Origin: Ruegeria halocynthiae
Lineage (GTDB): Bacteria > Pseudomonadota > Alphaproteobacteria > Rhodobacterales > Rhodobacteraceae
Assembly: GCF_000743705.1 (NCBI RefSeq)
Contig: NZ_JQEZ01000003.1
Span: 205,143-269,142 of the forward strand
Direction: 5' to 3'
Length of the DNA stretch: 64,000 nt
Shown: piece after piece, positions 54,751 through 63,814 of the stretch
How the letters are laid out: each line of letters begins with the position of its first letter
Position numbering within the stretch: the stretch's first letter is position 1
Notes under the pieces: generated by a model
The model's input: only the letters and a program-made list of their open reading frames with translations
What the model was told of the DNA's origin: nothing
The model's database searches: none
Made by a program: the position numbers and the translations under genes

Positions 54751-56067
54751 TCACTCGCGGAAGGCGCGGTTGAAATAGTCGGCCATCGGTTTAACCAGAT
54801 AGGACAGCGGTGTTCTTTCGTCGGTCTTGATCATGGTCTCAACCGGCATGCCGGGCAACAAGGCTTGCCCGTTCAAGCGGTCGATCTGACCTTCGTCAGG
54901 TACGACTTCGGCGCGATAGAAAGTCTGCCCGGTGTTGTCATCCGTGAAAGTATCAGCCGAAACAGTGATGACATGGCCGTCAATTTCAGGCGTTTCCCTT
55001 TGATTGAACGCAGGGAAACGCAGCGCAACAGGTTGACCGATGTGCAGCTGATCCACGTGGATTGCATCCACCCGCGCGGCCACAAGCAAGGGAGTGTCCT
55101 GCGGAACGACATACATCATCGGTTCAGCGGGCTGAATGACAGATTGCAGCGCAAACACCTGACTGTCATAGACCCGTCCTGCGACGGGCGCGCGAATATC
55201 CAATCGTGACAGGCGCACATCCAGTGACAGGCGGCGTTCTGCCAGCTCAGAAATCTGAGTCTGCGCATCCCGCAGTGCTGTGATCGCCTCTTCCCGCCGT
55301 GTGGCCGTTAATTCCACGATCTCGATTTCAGTGGCCGCGATTTGTCCCTTCAGACGTGCGATCGAGGCTTCCAGCCGACCAATCTCGCCTGTCAGGCTGG
55401 CTTCTTCGCGCAGCAGGGCCGACACGCGACTGGCCTGGGTCAATCCACGGTCGTACAGGCTTTGCTGATCTTCCAACTCTTCCTTGATCAGTTCGACCTG
55501 ACGGCGCAGCGACACAAGCTGAGCCTCGGTGCCGTCGATCTCGCTTTCGATCTGCACCCGCTGTTTGCCCAATTGCTGGGTCTGTTGGGTTAGCGTTTCC
55601 AGTCGGGCCTCAAACAGACGTTGCTGACCGGCAATCAAATCCGGCGTAATGTCTTCCTGCTTTTGAAGGTCGTCCAACTGAACCTGCAGATCGTTGGCAG
55701 CTACGCCATCACGTTCGGCCTCAAGCCGGATTCTGCGCGCCAGGAGTTCGAAAAGCTGAGATTCAACGATCGTTTTTTCAGAGGACAGGAACGTATCGTC
55801 CAGGCGAACCAGCAAGTCCCCGCTTCCAACTTCATCCCCGTCACGCACAAAAATCTCGCCGACTACACCACCATCGAGGTGTTCAACCACCTGCCGGTTG
55901 CTTTGAACCTCGATGTTTCCTTGCGATATGATTGCGCCGGCCAGACGGGTCTGGACCGCCCAGACGCCCAGACCTCCAACCAGAATGACAAGGGCCGCAA
56001 AACCAACCAGAGCCGGGATTGTAATGCGCCAAACCGGGCGCGAGTCTTTGGCTTTTGAACTCTGCAT
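54751..56067 (-). CDS. Type I secretion periplasmic adaptor (HlyD/PrtE family)
   Basis: A 438-aa membrane fusion protein with one helix at about 17-38 (PALVGFAALVILVGGLGVWA), a first lipoyl half (VEHLDGGVVGEIFVRDGDEV), a long coiled coil (about 100-285; LRRQVELIKEELEDQQSLYD) and the C-terminal lipoyl/barrel part (IRAPVAGRVYDSQVFALQSV, ending RTPLSYLVKPMADYFNRAFRE, a clear PrtE/HlyD-family end). It is the second adaptor in the window and clearly different from the one at 43-44 kb. It overlaps the ABC gene by one base. It probably works with the PrtD-like exporter on the RTX protein next door. Confidence 0.93.
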   Translation of the reverse strand: MQSSKAKDSRPVWRITIPALVGFAALVILVGGLGVWAVQTRLAGAIISQGNIEVQSNRQVVEHLDGGVVGEIFVRDGDEVGSGDLLVRLDDTFLSSEKTIVESQLFELLARRIRLEAERDGVAANDLQVQLDDLQKQEDITPDLIAGQQRLFEARLETLTQQTQQLGKQRVQIESEIDGTEAQLVSLRRQVELIKEELEDQQSLYDRGLTQASRVSALLREEASLTGEIGRLEASIARLKGQIAATEIEIVELTATRREEAITALRDAQTQISELAERRLSLDVRLSRLDIRAPVAGRVYDSQVFALQSVIQPAEPMMYVVPQDTPLLVAARVDAIHVDQLHIGQPVALRFPAFNQRETPEIDGHVITVSADTFTDDNTGQTFYRAEVVPDEGQIDRLNGQALLPGMPVETMIKTDERTPLSYLVKPMADYFNRAFRE

Positions 56068-57806
56068 TATTCGCCCACCTGGCTAAGGCCTCGTTTGATC
56101 GCGCTGGCATTTTGCACCATGGTGCCCAACACCTCATCGCGGCTGCCGAATTTCACGACCTGACCTTTTTCGACAACTGCCAGGTCATCGCATTCAGAAA
56201 TCGCTTGTGGGCGGTGTGTCATGATGATCGCGGATTTCCCCGTCGCTTTGAGACCCCTGACAGCGGCATTCAACGCCTCGGTCCCTTCGGCATCCAGTGC
56301 CGAGTTCGGCTCGTCAAGAATCAGCAATACGGGGTTTCCATACAGCGCGCGCGCCAAGGCGATGCGTTGCTTTTGCCCGCCTGACAGCTGACTGTCATTG
56401 CCTTCCAAAAAGGTATCATACCCTTTCTCGAGGGTCAGAATAAGATCATGGGCCTTTGCTTTTCTGGCCGCCTCGACAACGCCTTCCGGGTCGGGGCTTT
56501 CGGACATGCGGGCGATATTCTCTGCCACTGTGCCGTTGAACAGGGTGACCTCTTGCGGCAGATAACCGATATGTTGGCCCAGATCGGTTGAATCATATTG
56601 GTCCAGCGTGGCACCGCCCAACCGGATTTCGCCTGCCGCTGGATGCCACAGACCCAACAAAGCTTTGGCCAATGTCGACTTTCCCGACCCACTTTTCCCG
56701 ATAACCCCAAGGGCCTTGCCGGGTTCAAGGCGCAGCGCCACGTTGCGCAATGTAGGTGTGGTCGCGCCAGGGGGAATAACCGTCAGACTTTTGGCGGTAA
56801 GGCGCGCTTCGGGCACAGGCAGTTTGGTGCGCGGGGCCTCTGGCGGGGTCGCATCCAGAAACTGGTTCAGCGAAGCCCAGGCAGTGCGGGCGCGTTCGAT
56901 CATGCCCCATTGGCCAACGGCCTGTTCCACCGGGGCCAGCGCCCGACCCAACAGGATTGACCCGGCAATCATCGCCCCCGGCGTCATTTCATTGCGCAGC
57001 ACCAGCAACGCGCCAAGCGCCAACATTGCCGACTGTAGAAACAACCGCAACGATTTGGTCAGCGAGGTAAAGCTGCCGGTCCAGTCGCTGGCGGCAATCG
57101 TTTGTTGCAACGCGTTGGACCGCTGCTGTTGCCACCGCTCTATGATGTCGTCTTGCATACCTTGCGAGCGGACCACCTCGGCGGCCTGTCTGGCATGTTC
57201 CGAAAATGCATTGGCCCGCGCCGATGCCGCCTGCGCCGCTGCGACCTTGCGGTGGGTCAGGGCCTGGTTCAGCAAAGCGATCACAATCAGCAGGGTTCCG
57301 CCCCCGACGGCCAACCACCCCAGCAAAGGGTGGAACAAAAAGATCGCAGCCAGAAAGACCGGAGTCCAAGGGATGTCCATCACGGCCAGTAAAACGGGCG
57401 AGGAACAGAGGTTTTGAATGGCTTCAAGATCGCGCAATGCCGTTGCCGGGGCTGACCGGGCTTGCGGGAACAGAGACCGGCGCAGGGTTGCCTCGAACAC
57501 ACGCTCGTCCAGCTGTGACTGGAACCTTGCCCCAAATCGCGCAACAATCCGGCCTCGGGCAAAATCCAGCATCGCCATCAGGCCGTACAGCAGTGCCACA
57601 AGCAGGAACAGCGCCGCCAACGTTTCCACCGCCCGGGACCCCAGCACCCGGTCATAGACCTGCAACATAAACAGGGGGCCGGTCAGCATCAGAAGGTTGA
57701 CGAAAACACTGAACAGGAAAGCCAGTGCTAGAAAGGCCACGCCTTGATTGCGCACCTTCCTAAGCTCGTGGCGGGGTGGCATCCACATGCGTTTTTCGGT
57801 GTTCAC
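56067..57806 (-). CDS. Type I secretion ABC exporter (PrtD/AprD type)
   Basis: A 579-aa ABC protein without a C39-like domain, as in exporters of metalloproteases and small RTX proteins. Six helices lie within about 20-310 (start FLALAFLFSVFVNLLMLTGPLFMLQVYDRVLGSRAVETL, a PrtD hallmark in part). The ATPase has Walker A GKSGSGKST, signature LSGGQKQRIALARALYG and Walker B LLILDEPNSALD. The partner adaptor follows with a one-base overlap; no TolC gene is adjacent. The 155-base leader upstream (57807-57961) shows nothing else besides the end of the LysR gene. Confidence 0.94.
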   Translation of the reverse strand: MNTEKRMWMPPRHELRKVRNQGVAFLALAFLFSVFVNLLMLTGPLFMLQVYDRVLGSRAVETLAALFLLVALLYGLMAMLDFARGRIVARFGARFQSQLDERVFEATLRRSLFPQARSAPATALRDLEAIQNLCSSPVLLAVMDIPWTPVFLAAIFLFHPLLGWLAVGGGTLLIVIALLNQALTHRKVAAAQAASARANAFSEHARQAAEVVRSQGMQDDIIERWQQQRSNALQQTIAASDWTGSFTSLTKSLRLFLQSAMLALGALLVLRNEMTPGAMIAGSILLGRALAPVEQAVGQWGMIERARTAWASLNQFLDATPPEAPRTKLPVPEARLTAKSLTVIPPGATTPTLRNVALRLEPGKALGVIGKSGSGKSTLAKALLGLWHPAAGEIRLGGATLDQYDSTDLGQHIGYLPQEVTLFNGTVAENIARMSESPDPEGVVEAARKAKAHDLILTLEKGYDTFLEGNDSQLSGGQKQRIALARALYGNPVLLILDEPNSALDAEGTEALNAAVRGLKATGKSAIIMTHRPQAISECDDLAVVEKGQVVKFGSRDEVLGTMVQNASAIKRGLSQVGE

Positions 57807-57961
57807 GAATTGAGCCTTTGGTAATTGTTAGTGCGCAAGCAAGTTCACCTGCAACGCGCAATATCATAAATTGTTTCTGAAGTACTTAAAACGCGAGAGT
57901 TGCTGGATCGGCGAAAAGCCACTGGCTGTCAACTTATCGACGGCAAAGCAAACCCTTATGG

Positions 57962-58843
57962 CTAAGTTGAACCGGTGCCCAAGCTGGTTTCCATCGCGGT
58001 TTCGCAAAATGACCGCACCAGTTTGGAATCAGCCCGATCATTGAGATGTGCCAGATAGTATCTGGTTTCGACGCGGGTATCCCTGATGGGAATCGCACGC
58101 AGATTGGGATGGGCGACAAATTCAAAATCAGCGACAAACCCGATGCCGATGCCTTGCTCAACCGCCTTCCAGATCGCTTCTCTGCTGCCCAGTTCCAAGA
58201 TCGGCTCAACCTCGATGCCGCGTTTTTTGGTCTCGGCCTCAATCGCCGACCGCGTGGTCGATCCGGCCTCGCGGCGGACTACTTTTTGTTTGTGCAAGTC
58301 GGTGATCAGGATCGAATCCCTGCTGAAAAACGGATGGTCCGAATTCACAAAGGCGACCACCTCATGCGTGCTGTAAAGCTGGGTGGTGACGCGAGGGTCT
58401 GACCGGACTTCAGCCAAAATCGCCACATCATCTTCATAAGACAAAATACGTTCGAAACATTGCTGAGAGTTGCCGAACCACACGCCAAGGTCGATGGCTG
58501 GGTATTTGGATTTGAATGCTACTATCATGTCCGTGGCATGAAATGGCCCTACGGCGGCTATGCTGAGCCGACCGGCGTGAAACCCCCGGAATGAATCCAG
58601 CAGAGCTTCGGCATCGACCTCGGCCTGATGCAACCGCGAGGTGATGGTCAGCAACTCGCGACCGGCATGGGTCAGATGCACCTCGCGCCCGACGCGGTTG
58701 AACAGCCGAACATCATATCGGTTTTCCAGGTCTTTCACCTGCGTCGACAATGTCGGCTGGCTGATGTTCAACTGATCGGCGGCTGCCGAAAAGCCGCGGT
58801 ATGTTGCGACGGCGTGGAATGATCTGAGTTCAGACTTTAGCAT
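57962..58843 (-). CDS. LysR-family transcriptional regulator
   Basis: A 293-aa regulator. The N-terminal winged helix-turn-helix is at residues 1-60 (FHAVATYRGFSAAADQLNISQPTLSTQVKDLENRYDVRLF in part), followed by the linker helix and a LysR substrate-binding domain from about 90 (GRLSIAAVGPFHATDMIVAF). It is the gene after dctM on the same strand, 93 bp apart, so the TRAP operon is the first candidate target. The inducer is unknown. The palindrome GGAATTGA-AA-TCAATTCC lies 21-38 bp before the start codon and could be an autoregulatory site. No strong ribosome site precedes the ATG at 58843. Confidence 0.93.
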   Translation of the reverse strand: MLKSELRSFHAVATYRGFSAAADQLNISQPTLSTQVKDLENRYDVRLFNRVGREVHLTHAGRELLTITSRLHQAEVDAEALLDSFRGFHAGRLSIAAVGPFHATDMIVAFKSKYPAIDLGVWFGNSQQCFERILSYEDDVAILAEVRSDPRVTTQLYSTHEVVAFVNSDHPFFSRDSILITDLHKQKVVRREAGSTTRSAIEAETKKRGIEVEPILELGSREAIWKAVEQGIGIGFVADFEFVAHPNLRAIPIRDTRVETRYYLAHLNDRADSKLVRSFCETAMETSLGTGST

Positions 58844-58863
58844 AGATGTAGAATATGGATTGA

Positions 58864-58881
58864 GGAATTGAAATCAATTCC
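58864..58881. promoter_or_regulatory. Candidate LysR operator
   Basis: ggaattga (58864-58871) and tcaattcc (58874-58881) form a perfect 18-base palindrome with a 2-base centre, containing the T-N11-A-like ATTGA-N2-TCAAT core common to LysR boxes. It is directly upstream of the LysR gene and downstream of dctM. Confidence 0.5.
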
Positions 58882-58936
58882 ATCAATGGGCGAAAAGCGT
58901 CTGTGCTGAGGTGGCGGCCCCCAGAGGGGCCGCTGT

Positions 58937-60292
58937 TTATCCGTAAACCAGGTTTGGCAGCCAGGTAACGACCCAAGGGAACAGCATACAAATAGCCAGT
59001 CCGACGATCTGCAGGAACAGGAACGGCAGCGCCGCCTTGAAGATATCCGTCATGGGAATGGACGGCGGCGCCACGCCGCGCAGATAGAACAGCGCATAGC
59101 CGAAGGGTGGCGACAGAAAGCTCATCTGCATGTTCACCAGGTACAGCACCCCAAACCACAGCACCAGATCGTTGGGATCGTCAAACCCGAAGGCCGCCGC
59201 CCCCAGCGCCTTGATGATCGGCACGAAGATCGGCACGCACAGCAGCAGTATGCCGACCCAATCCAGGAACATGCCCAGCACCACCAGCAGAATCTGCATC
59301 ACGATCAGGATGCCCCACGGGCCAAGACCGGCATTCTGCATGGTTTCCTGAACAAATTGCTGACCGCCTTCCAGAACATAAAGCCCAACAAAGATGGTGG
59401 CACCGAACATGATCCAGATCACCATGGCCGAGGCCTTGAGCGTGGTCAGACAAGCCTCGCGCACGGTGGGCCAGTCCAGCTTGTTGTGGATCGCGGCCAC
59501 GATGAAAGCGCCAAAGGTGCCGATGCCCGCCGCCTCGACCGGTGTCGCCACGCCTGAGAAGATCACACCCAGCACGATGGCGATCAGGACGATCGGGGCG
59601 GACATCTTGCCCAGCAGCCTGACTTTCTCGGCGTTCGAAATCCGTTCCTCCATCGGGATCGGCGGGCCAAGCTGCGGATTGATATAGGACCGGACCACCA
59701 CATAAAGGATATACATCCCCGACAGCATCAGACCGGGCACAACCGCACCGATGAACAGCTCACCCACCGACTGTTCGGCGACCACCGCATAGATGATGGC
59801 CAGGATCGACGGCGGGATCAGGATGCCCAGCGTTCCGCCCGCCATGATCGAGCCCATCGCGATCTTGGTATCATACCCGCGTTTCAGCATGGCCGGCAGT
59901 GCGATAATCCCCATCGTCACCACCGCCGCGCCAATCACACCAACCATCGCGGCCAGCACGGTCGAGGCCAGAATGGTTGCCGCCGCCAGACCGCCTTTCA
60001 ACCCGCCCAGAACCTTGTAGATCACATCGAACATGTCGTTGATGATCCCGGCCCTCTCCAACATGGCGGCCATGAAGATGAACAACGGAATTGCCGATAG
60101 CTGATAATTCGTCATCAGCGGGAAAATCCGGCTGGGCACGATATTCAGCGCCCTTTCATCCCCCAGGACGAACAGGAACACACAGGCCAGACCGCCGGTG
60201 ACAAAGGCCAGCGGCAGACCTGCCATCAGCAGCACCAACAGCGAACCGAACATAACGAGCGTCAACAGCTCGATGGATATATCAAGACCCAT
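58937..60292 (-). CDS. dctM: TRAP transporter large permease (DctM)
   Basis: A 451-aa inner-membrane permease with about 12-14 helices. It has the family N-terminus (LVMFGSLLVLLMAGLPLAF), FIFMAAMLERAGIINDMFDV, GAAVVTMGIIALPAMLKRGY, MAGGTLGILIPPSI and VNMQMSFLSPPFGYALFYLRG. It uses the sodium gradient to import the solute delivered by DctP. ATG at 60292 lies three bases after the dctQ stop, with the ribosome site GGGGG inside dctQ. The operon order is dctP-dctQ-dctM. Confidence 0.95.
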   Translation of the reverse strand: MGLDISIELLTLVMFGSLLVLLMAGLPLAFVTGGLACVFLFVLGDERALNIVPSRIFPLMTNYQLSAIPLFIFMAAMLERAGIINDMFDVIYKVLGGLKGGLAAATILASTVLAAMVGVIGAAVVTMGIIALPAMLKRGYDTKIAMGSIMAGGTLGILIPPSILAIIYAVVAEQSVGELFIGAVVPGLMLSGMYILYVVVRSYINPQLGPPIPMEERISNAEKVRLLGKMSAPIVLIAIVLGVIFSGVATPVEAAGIGTFGAFIVAAIHNKLDWPTVREACLTTLKASAMVIWIMFGATIFVGLYVLEGGQQFVQETMQNAGLGPWGILIVMQILLVVLGMFLDWVGILLLCVPIFVPIIKALGAAAFGFDDPNDLVLWFGVLYLVNMQMSFLSPPFGYALFYLRGVAPPSIPMTDIFKAALPFLFLQIVGLAICMLFPWVVTWLPNLVYG

Positions 60293-60295
60293 CGG

Positions 60296-61627
60296 TCAGT
60301 ACCCCCGTGCAATCGTTCGGATGTCTTTGGATAGTTTCGACACCCCTTGCAAAATCAACAGCAGCCCACCGACCACCATCATCCATTTCATCGGCCACAA
60401 TGGTATTTCCCATTCGTTAAAGCTGATTTCACCCCATCTGACATTCGGGTCCGTCCAGTTGCCGAATGTCAGTGCGCCGAACATCTCAAAGAACCCCAGA
60501 TTGCCCCGGGCCCATTCCGATACGACAGAGTTGCCGGTCGGAACTGCAATCGCGTCCATCGCAAAGATGTAGGACGTCACCAGCAGCGTACCCGCGAAGA
60601 TGAAGAAGAAGATTGAGGTGAACAGATCGACCCAGGCTTTGCGGGGCTTGGTCAGCGGTGCGTAAAAGATATCGACCCGCACATGGCTTTCGGTCAGCAT
60701 CGCGTATGATCCCGCGATCAGATATTGCATCCCGAACATCAGATACATGGATTCATGCGCCCAGTTTGTCGGCGCGTTGAACACATAGCGGACGATCACC
60801 TCGTAGTAATAGACAAAGACCGCGATCACCGCCCAATAGCTGACGAATTCACCTGCAAACAGCGCCAGTCGATCAATCCAGTTCTCGGCATATTCATGAT
60901 CGGCCTTGCGCGCGCTGGGGTCCAATTCCGCAGCCCGAGCGGCGGTCTCCTCGTCGATCTCCATCTCCGGTTCTTCCGGTTCCGCATCTGCTTTTGCCCG
61001 TGCGCTGGCGACCAGCCGTGGCAGCATCAGCGCGTCAATGGCGAGGAAGGCCAGAATGGTAAAGAATGAATACCGGGCCACGGAATTCCAGAAGGCCCGC
61101 GCGGCCCCGGCTACTTTCGCGACTGGCTGTGCCTGGGTCAGTGCCGCTTCGGACTCTGCTATCCGGTCACCACCGGTTGCAATTGCTTTTTCGGCACGTT
61201 TGAGCGCGCGTTCTGCACGCCTTTTTTGCAAGGCTGTGCCATCCTGTGTGTCATCAACGGCGGCGCGCAACTTGTCCAGATCAGATTCGGCTGTCGCGAC
61301 CCGACCGGTTTCACGTTCAATGGTACGCTCGGCCTGACGGACGGTGTTGATGGCATTGGAAAATTCGTTTCGGGCCGTACGCTCCTCGCCATTGGCGTAG
61401 AGGATCAGCAGAAACACAGGTAAATAAACCATCCCCAAAAGACTGCGCAGGTAGAACCGGTGCAGGCCCAGCATCCCGCCGGTCACAAGGATCAGGTAGC
61501 CCAGCGGCAAACCATAGGTTCGTTTTTCGGGTTGGGCACGGCGCGCCAGCATCATGGCAAGGATGGGGAAGACGATCAGCCCGATCCAATAAAGCCAGTG
61601 CGGCAGCGTGAAATCGACGCTCGGCAT
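60296..61627 (-). CDS. dctQ: TRAP transporter small permease (DctQ) with TM2-like and coiled-coil N-terminal extension
   Basis: A 443-aa protein, more than twice the usual DctQ length (~160-200 aa). The DctQ domain is C-terminal, about 250-440 (YYEVIVRYVFNAPTNWAHESMYLMFGMQYL, LTESHVRVDIFYAPL). The added N-terminal part has a hydrophobic helix (11-28), a TM2-like pair (40-78) with GGMLGLHRFYLRSLLG, a charged helical stretch (about 83-165, Arg/Glu/Ala-rich, coiled coil), one more helix (about 182-203) and an acidic linker (212-245). TM2 domains occur in many unrelated membrane proteins and their role is unclear. The start is at 61627; it is 74 bp downstream of the dctP stop across a strong hairpin. 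Confidence 0.9.
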   Translation of the reverse strand: MPSVDFTLPHWLYWIGLIVFPILAMMLARRAQPEKRTYGLPLGYLILVTGGMLGLHRFYLRSLLGMVYLPVFLLILYANGEERTARNEFSNAINTVRQAERTIERETGRVATAESDLDKLRAAVDDTQDGTALQKRRAERALKRAEKAIATGGDRIAESEAALTQAQPVAKVAGAARAFWNSVARYSFFTILAFLAIDALMLPRLVASARAKADAEPEEPEMEIDEETAARAAELDPSARKADHEYAENWIDRLALFAGEFVSYWAVIAVFVYYYEVIVRYVFNAPTNWAHESMYLMFGMQYLIAGSYAMLTESHVRVDIFYAPLTKPRKAWVDLFTSIFFFIFAGTLLVTSYIFAMDAIAVPTGNSVVSEWARGNLGFFEMFGALTFGNWTDPNVRWGEISFNEWEIPLWPMKWMMVVGGLLLILQGVSKLSKDIRTIARGY

Positions 61628-61656
61628 GTTACGTTCCGAATTTCCTGAGAAAGACA

Positions 61657-61681
61657 GGCCCGCGCGAAACCCGCGCGGGCC
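61657..61681 (-). promoter_or_regulatory. Hairpin in the dctP-dctQ intercistronic region
   Basis: ggcccgcgcg (61657-61666) and cgcgcgggcc (61672-61681) make a perfect 10-bp G/C stem with a 5-base loop. It follows the binding-protein gene by 20 bp. As in the opp operon it may allow more binding protein than permease to be made. Confidence 0.6.
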
Positions 61682-61701
61682 ATTGGATTGCGTTCAACGG
61701 A

Positions 61702-62802
61702 TCACAGATCCAGCGTGTAGCCTTCGATCATCTCGGGCGTCACATAGCCCAGCGAACCGGACATCATATAGTCGAGCTGGATCTTGAACACGCGCGCCGC
61801 ATTCTTGTCGCGATTGGCGTATTTGAACCAGATCGGCACGGCGACCTCGGTCATCAGCTCGACATCGTCCTGTGACAGGCGCGTGATTTCGGTGCCTTCG
61901 GCCTCGAACTTTTTCCAGGCTTCCTGGTCGGCGGCCTGAACGGCGGCGTGGTGCAGGTCGGAATAGACATGGGTTTCCATTTCCACGAATTCCTGCATCT
62001 GCGGGCTCAGCTTGTTCCAGGGGTCCAGGCCGACCGTGATATCCATGATATCGACCGGCTGATAGACCGACATGAAACCCGGAGGTCCCATTACGATGTA
62101 ATCGGTCACCTGGCTGAACCCCAGCGCATGGTTGACCGCGGGGCCAACATAATCGGCCACGTCGATGGTGCCTTTTTCCAGCGCCGGGAAAATCTCGGAC
62201 CCTGGCAGAACCGTGGTTTCCGCACCCAGTTCCGAGAAGATTTCGGCGACCATACCACCCGGCAGACGCATCTTGCGCCCGGCGAAATCGTCAACCGAGC
62301 GGATCGGAACCTTGGAGTGAATGATGTTCGGCCCGTGATGCACAGGCCCGACGAAATGCAGGCCCTGTTCCCGCAACAGTTCGCGCGCGATCTCAAGGCC
62401 GCCCAGACCGTAGTAGAACGTGTCATATTCATGTGGCTGGCGCAGGCCCAGCGGGTACGAGCTGAGGAATACGGCGGCCGGGATGATACCCTGATAATAG
62501 ATGGTGAACGGGTTGATGGCATCGAGAACGCCGTTTTTCACTGCATCCGCCAGTTGGAAGTCGCCAACCACGTCATTGGCACCGAACGCCTGAAAGGCCA
62601 GCTCACCCCCGGTCTTTTCCTCGATCGTGGCGCACCAGTCCTTGAACACCTGCAACCCGATACCGCCGGGCCATGAGGTTTGAATTTTCCAGGTGGTCCC
62701 TTCACCAGCGGCGGTTGCAAGATGCGGTGCAGCCAATGTGGCAGCTCCGGCGCCCGCGAGGCTTTTGAACGCGCTGCGGCGTGTAATAAGCTTTTTGGTC
62801 AT
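61702..62802 (-). CDS. dctP: TRAP transporter substrate-binding protein (TakP-like DctP)
   Basis: A 366-aa periplasmic binding protein. The N-terminus KKLITRRSAFKSLAGAGAAT has a twin-arginine-type signal (RRSAFK). The mature part resembles TakP (2-oxo acid binding) proteins: YYGLGGLEIARELLREQGL, then GRKMRLPGGMVAEIFSELGA with the solute-contacting Arg, LPGSEIFPALEKGTIDVADYVGP and KNAARVFKIQLDYM. A 2-oxo or related carboxylic acid is therefore a reasonable guess for the substrate. ATG at 62802 follows GGGAGGAACAA; the frame continuing to 62973 has no supported start. It is the first gene of the TRAP operon. Confidence 0.94.
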   Translation of the reverse strand: MTKKLITRRSAFKSLAGAGAATLAAPHLATAAGEGTTWKIQTSWPGGIGLQVFKDWCATIEEKTGGELAFQAFGANDVVGDFQLADAVKNGVLDAINPFTIYYQGIIPAAVFLSSYPLGLRQPHEYDTFYYGLGGLEIARELLREQGLHFVGPVHHGPNIIHSKVPIRSVDDFAGRKMRLPGGMVAEIFSELGAETTVLPGSEIFPALEKGTIDVADYVGPAVNHALGFSQVTDYIVMGPPGFMSVYQPVDIMDITVGLDPWNKLSPQMQEFVEMETHVYSDLHHAAVQAADQEAWKKFEAEGTEITRLSQDDVELMTEVAVPIWFKYANRDKNAARVFKIQLDYMMSGSLGYVTPEMIEGYTLDL

Positions 62803-63040
62803 TTGTTCCTCCCATAGATCACCGCCATGTCCTTGTGAAAAGGATGTCGATGTTGCGTTAACATAACTCAGCATCGAAATATTGGTAATATTATTTTCCC
62901 AATTTTCTAATTGCTCACTTTTACGTGAGAAAAGGGGAGGGGCAAAATACGGCCTAGGGTGACGGGCCCACATAGTTTATCGGCGCGCCATCAAGTAAAA
63001 GCGCGCGGTTGTTTTGGTAAGAAAGTGAGGCGATAAACGC
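62803..63040. promoter_or_regulatory. Promoter region of the TRAP operon
   Basis: A 238-base AT-rich region between the ABC permease stop and dctP (both minus). It holds aatatt-ggt-aatatt at 62878-62892, a symmetric element with a LysR-like T-N11-A spacing, and ctcac-N6-gtgag at 62914-62918/62925-62929. No gene is apparent. Confidence 0.45.
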
Positions 63041-63814
63041 TTACCGTGTGGGGACTTGTCTTTCGATGTACCCAAACGCAAGCGTGATGATCCCAGCGAT
63101 GATCATATAGATCAGGGCCAGCAACAGCAGCGGTTCATAGACCACGAATGTATCCGCCCGCACTCGCGACGAAACCGCATATATTTCAACTACCGTGATC
63201 GTGGCGACCAATGGTGTGGCCTTCATTTGCAGGATCGTCTCGCCGCCCAGCGTCGGTAAAACACTGCGAATGGCCTGCGGCAACCAGATGCGGCGGAAGA
63301 CCGTAAAACGGGGCATCCCAAAGGCGTTTGCAGCCTCAAGCTGGCCCTTGTTGACGCTGGAAAACGCGCCCCGCATGACCTCGCCCTCATACCCTGCGTA
63401 TGACAGGGTCAGCGCCAGAACCGCATAGGGCCAGGCCTGCCGCAGAATGGGCCACAGCTCACTGGCGCGTATCCACGGGATCTGTGGGAATAAGGACCCC
63501 AGACCGTAATACAGCAGCCAGATCTGCAGCAGCAGCGGCGTGCCGCGAACAATGGTGCAAAAGACCTTGGCCGGGGCAGAAAGGTACCAAGGCCCGACTG
63601 CCTGAGCCAGACCAAGCGGGACCGCCAGCAGAAAGCCCAGAACACAGGTGACAACCAACAGCCAGATCGTGCGCCATAGCCCTTCAAGGGCAAGCGGCGC
63701 GTATTGCGGTATCCAATCCCATCTCAGCGAAACCGCACACCACACTACAAAGGCGATGAACAGGCCCATCAGAACGATCCGATGTGGTACAAACAATGCG
63801 CGCAAGCTGGTCAT
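63041..63814 (-). CDS. Polar amino-acid ABC transporter permease (HisM/ArtM type)
   Basis: A 257-aa inner-membrane permease of the His/Glu/Gln/Arg family. It has the hallmark RGTPLLLQIWLLYYGLG near residue 95, the cytoplasmic EAA loop GQLEAANAFGMPRFTVFRRIWLPQAIR (about 165-190), and five predicted helices. ATG at 63814 follows AAGGAGCAAACG; the frame extension to 63856 runs into the upstream permease gene. It overlaps the upstream permease by four bases as ATGA and forms a heterodimer with it. The ATPase and binding-protein genes are presumably upstream, outside the window. The substrate cannot be told. Confidence 0.94.
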   Translation of the reverse strand: MTSLRALFVPHRIVLMGLFIAFVVWCAVSLRWDWIPQYAPLALEGLWRTIWLLVVTCVLGFLLAVPLGLAQAVGPWYLSAPAKVFCTIVRGTPLLLQIWLLYYGLGSLFPQIPWIRASELWPILRQAWPYAVLALTLSYAGYEGEVMRGAFSSVNKGQLEAANAFGMPRFTVFRRIWLPQAIRSVLPTLGGETILQMKATPLVATITVVEIYAVSSRVRADTFVVYEPLLLLALIYMIIAGIITLAFGYIERQVPTR

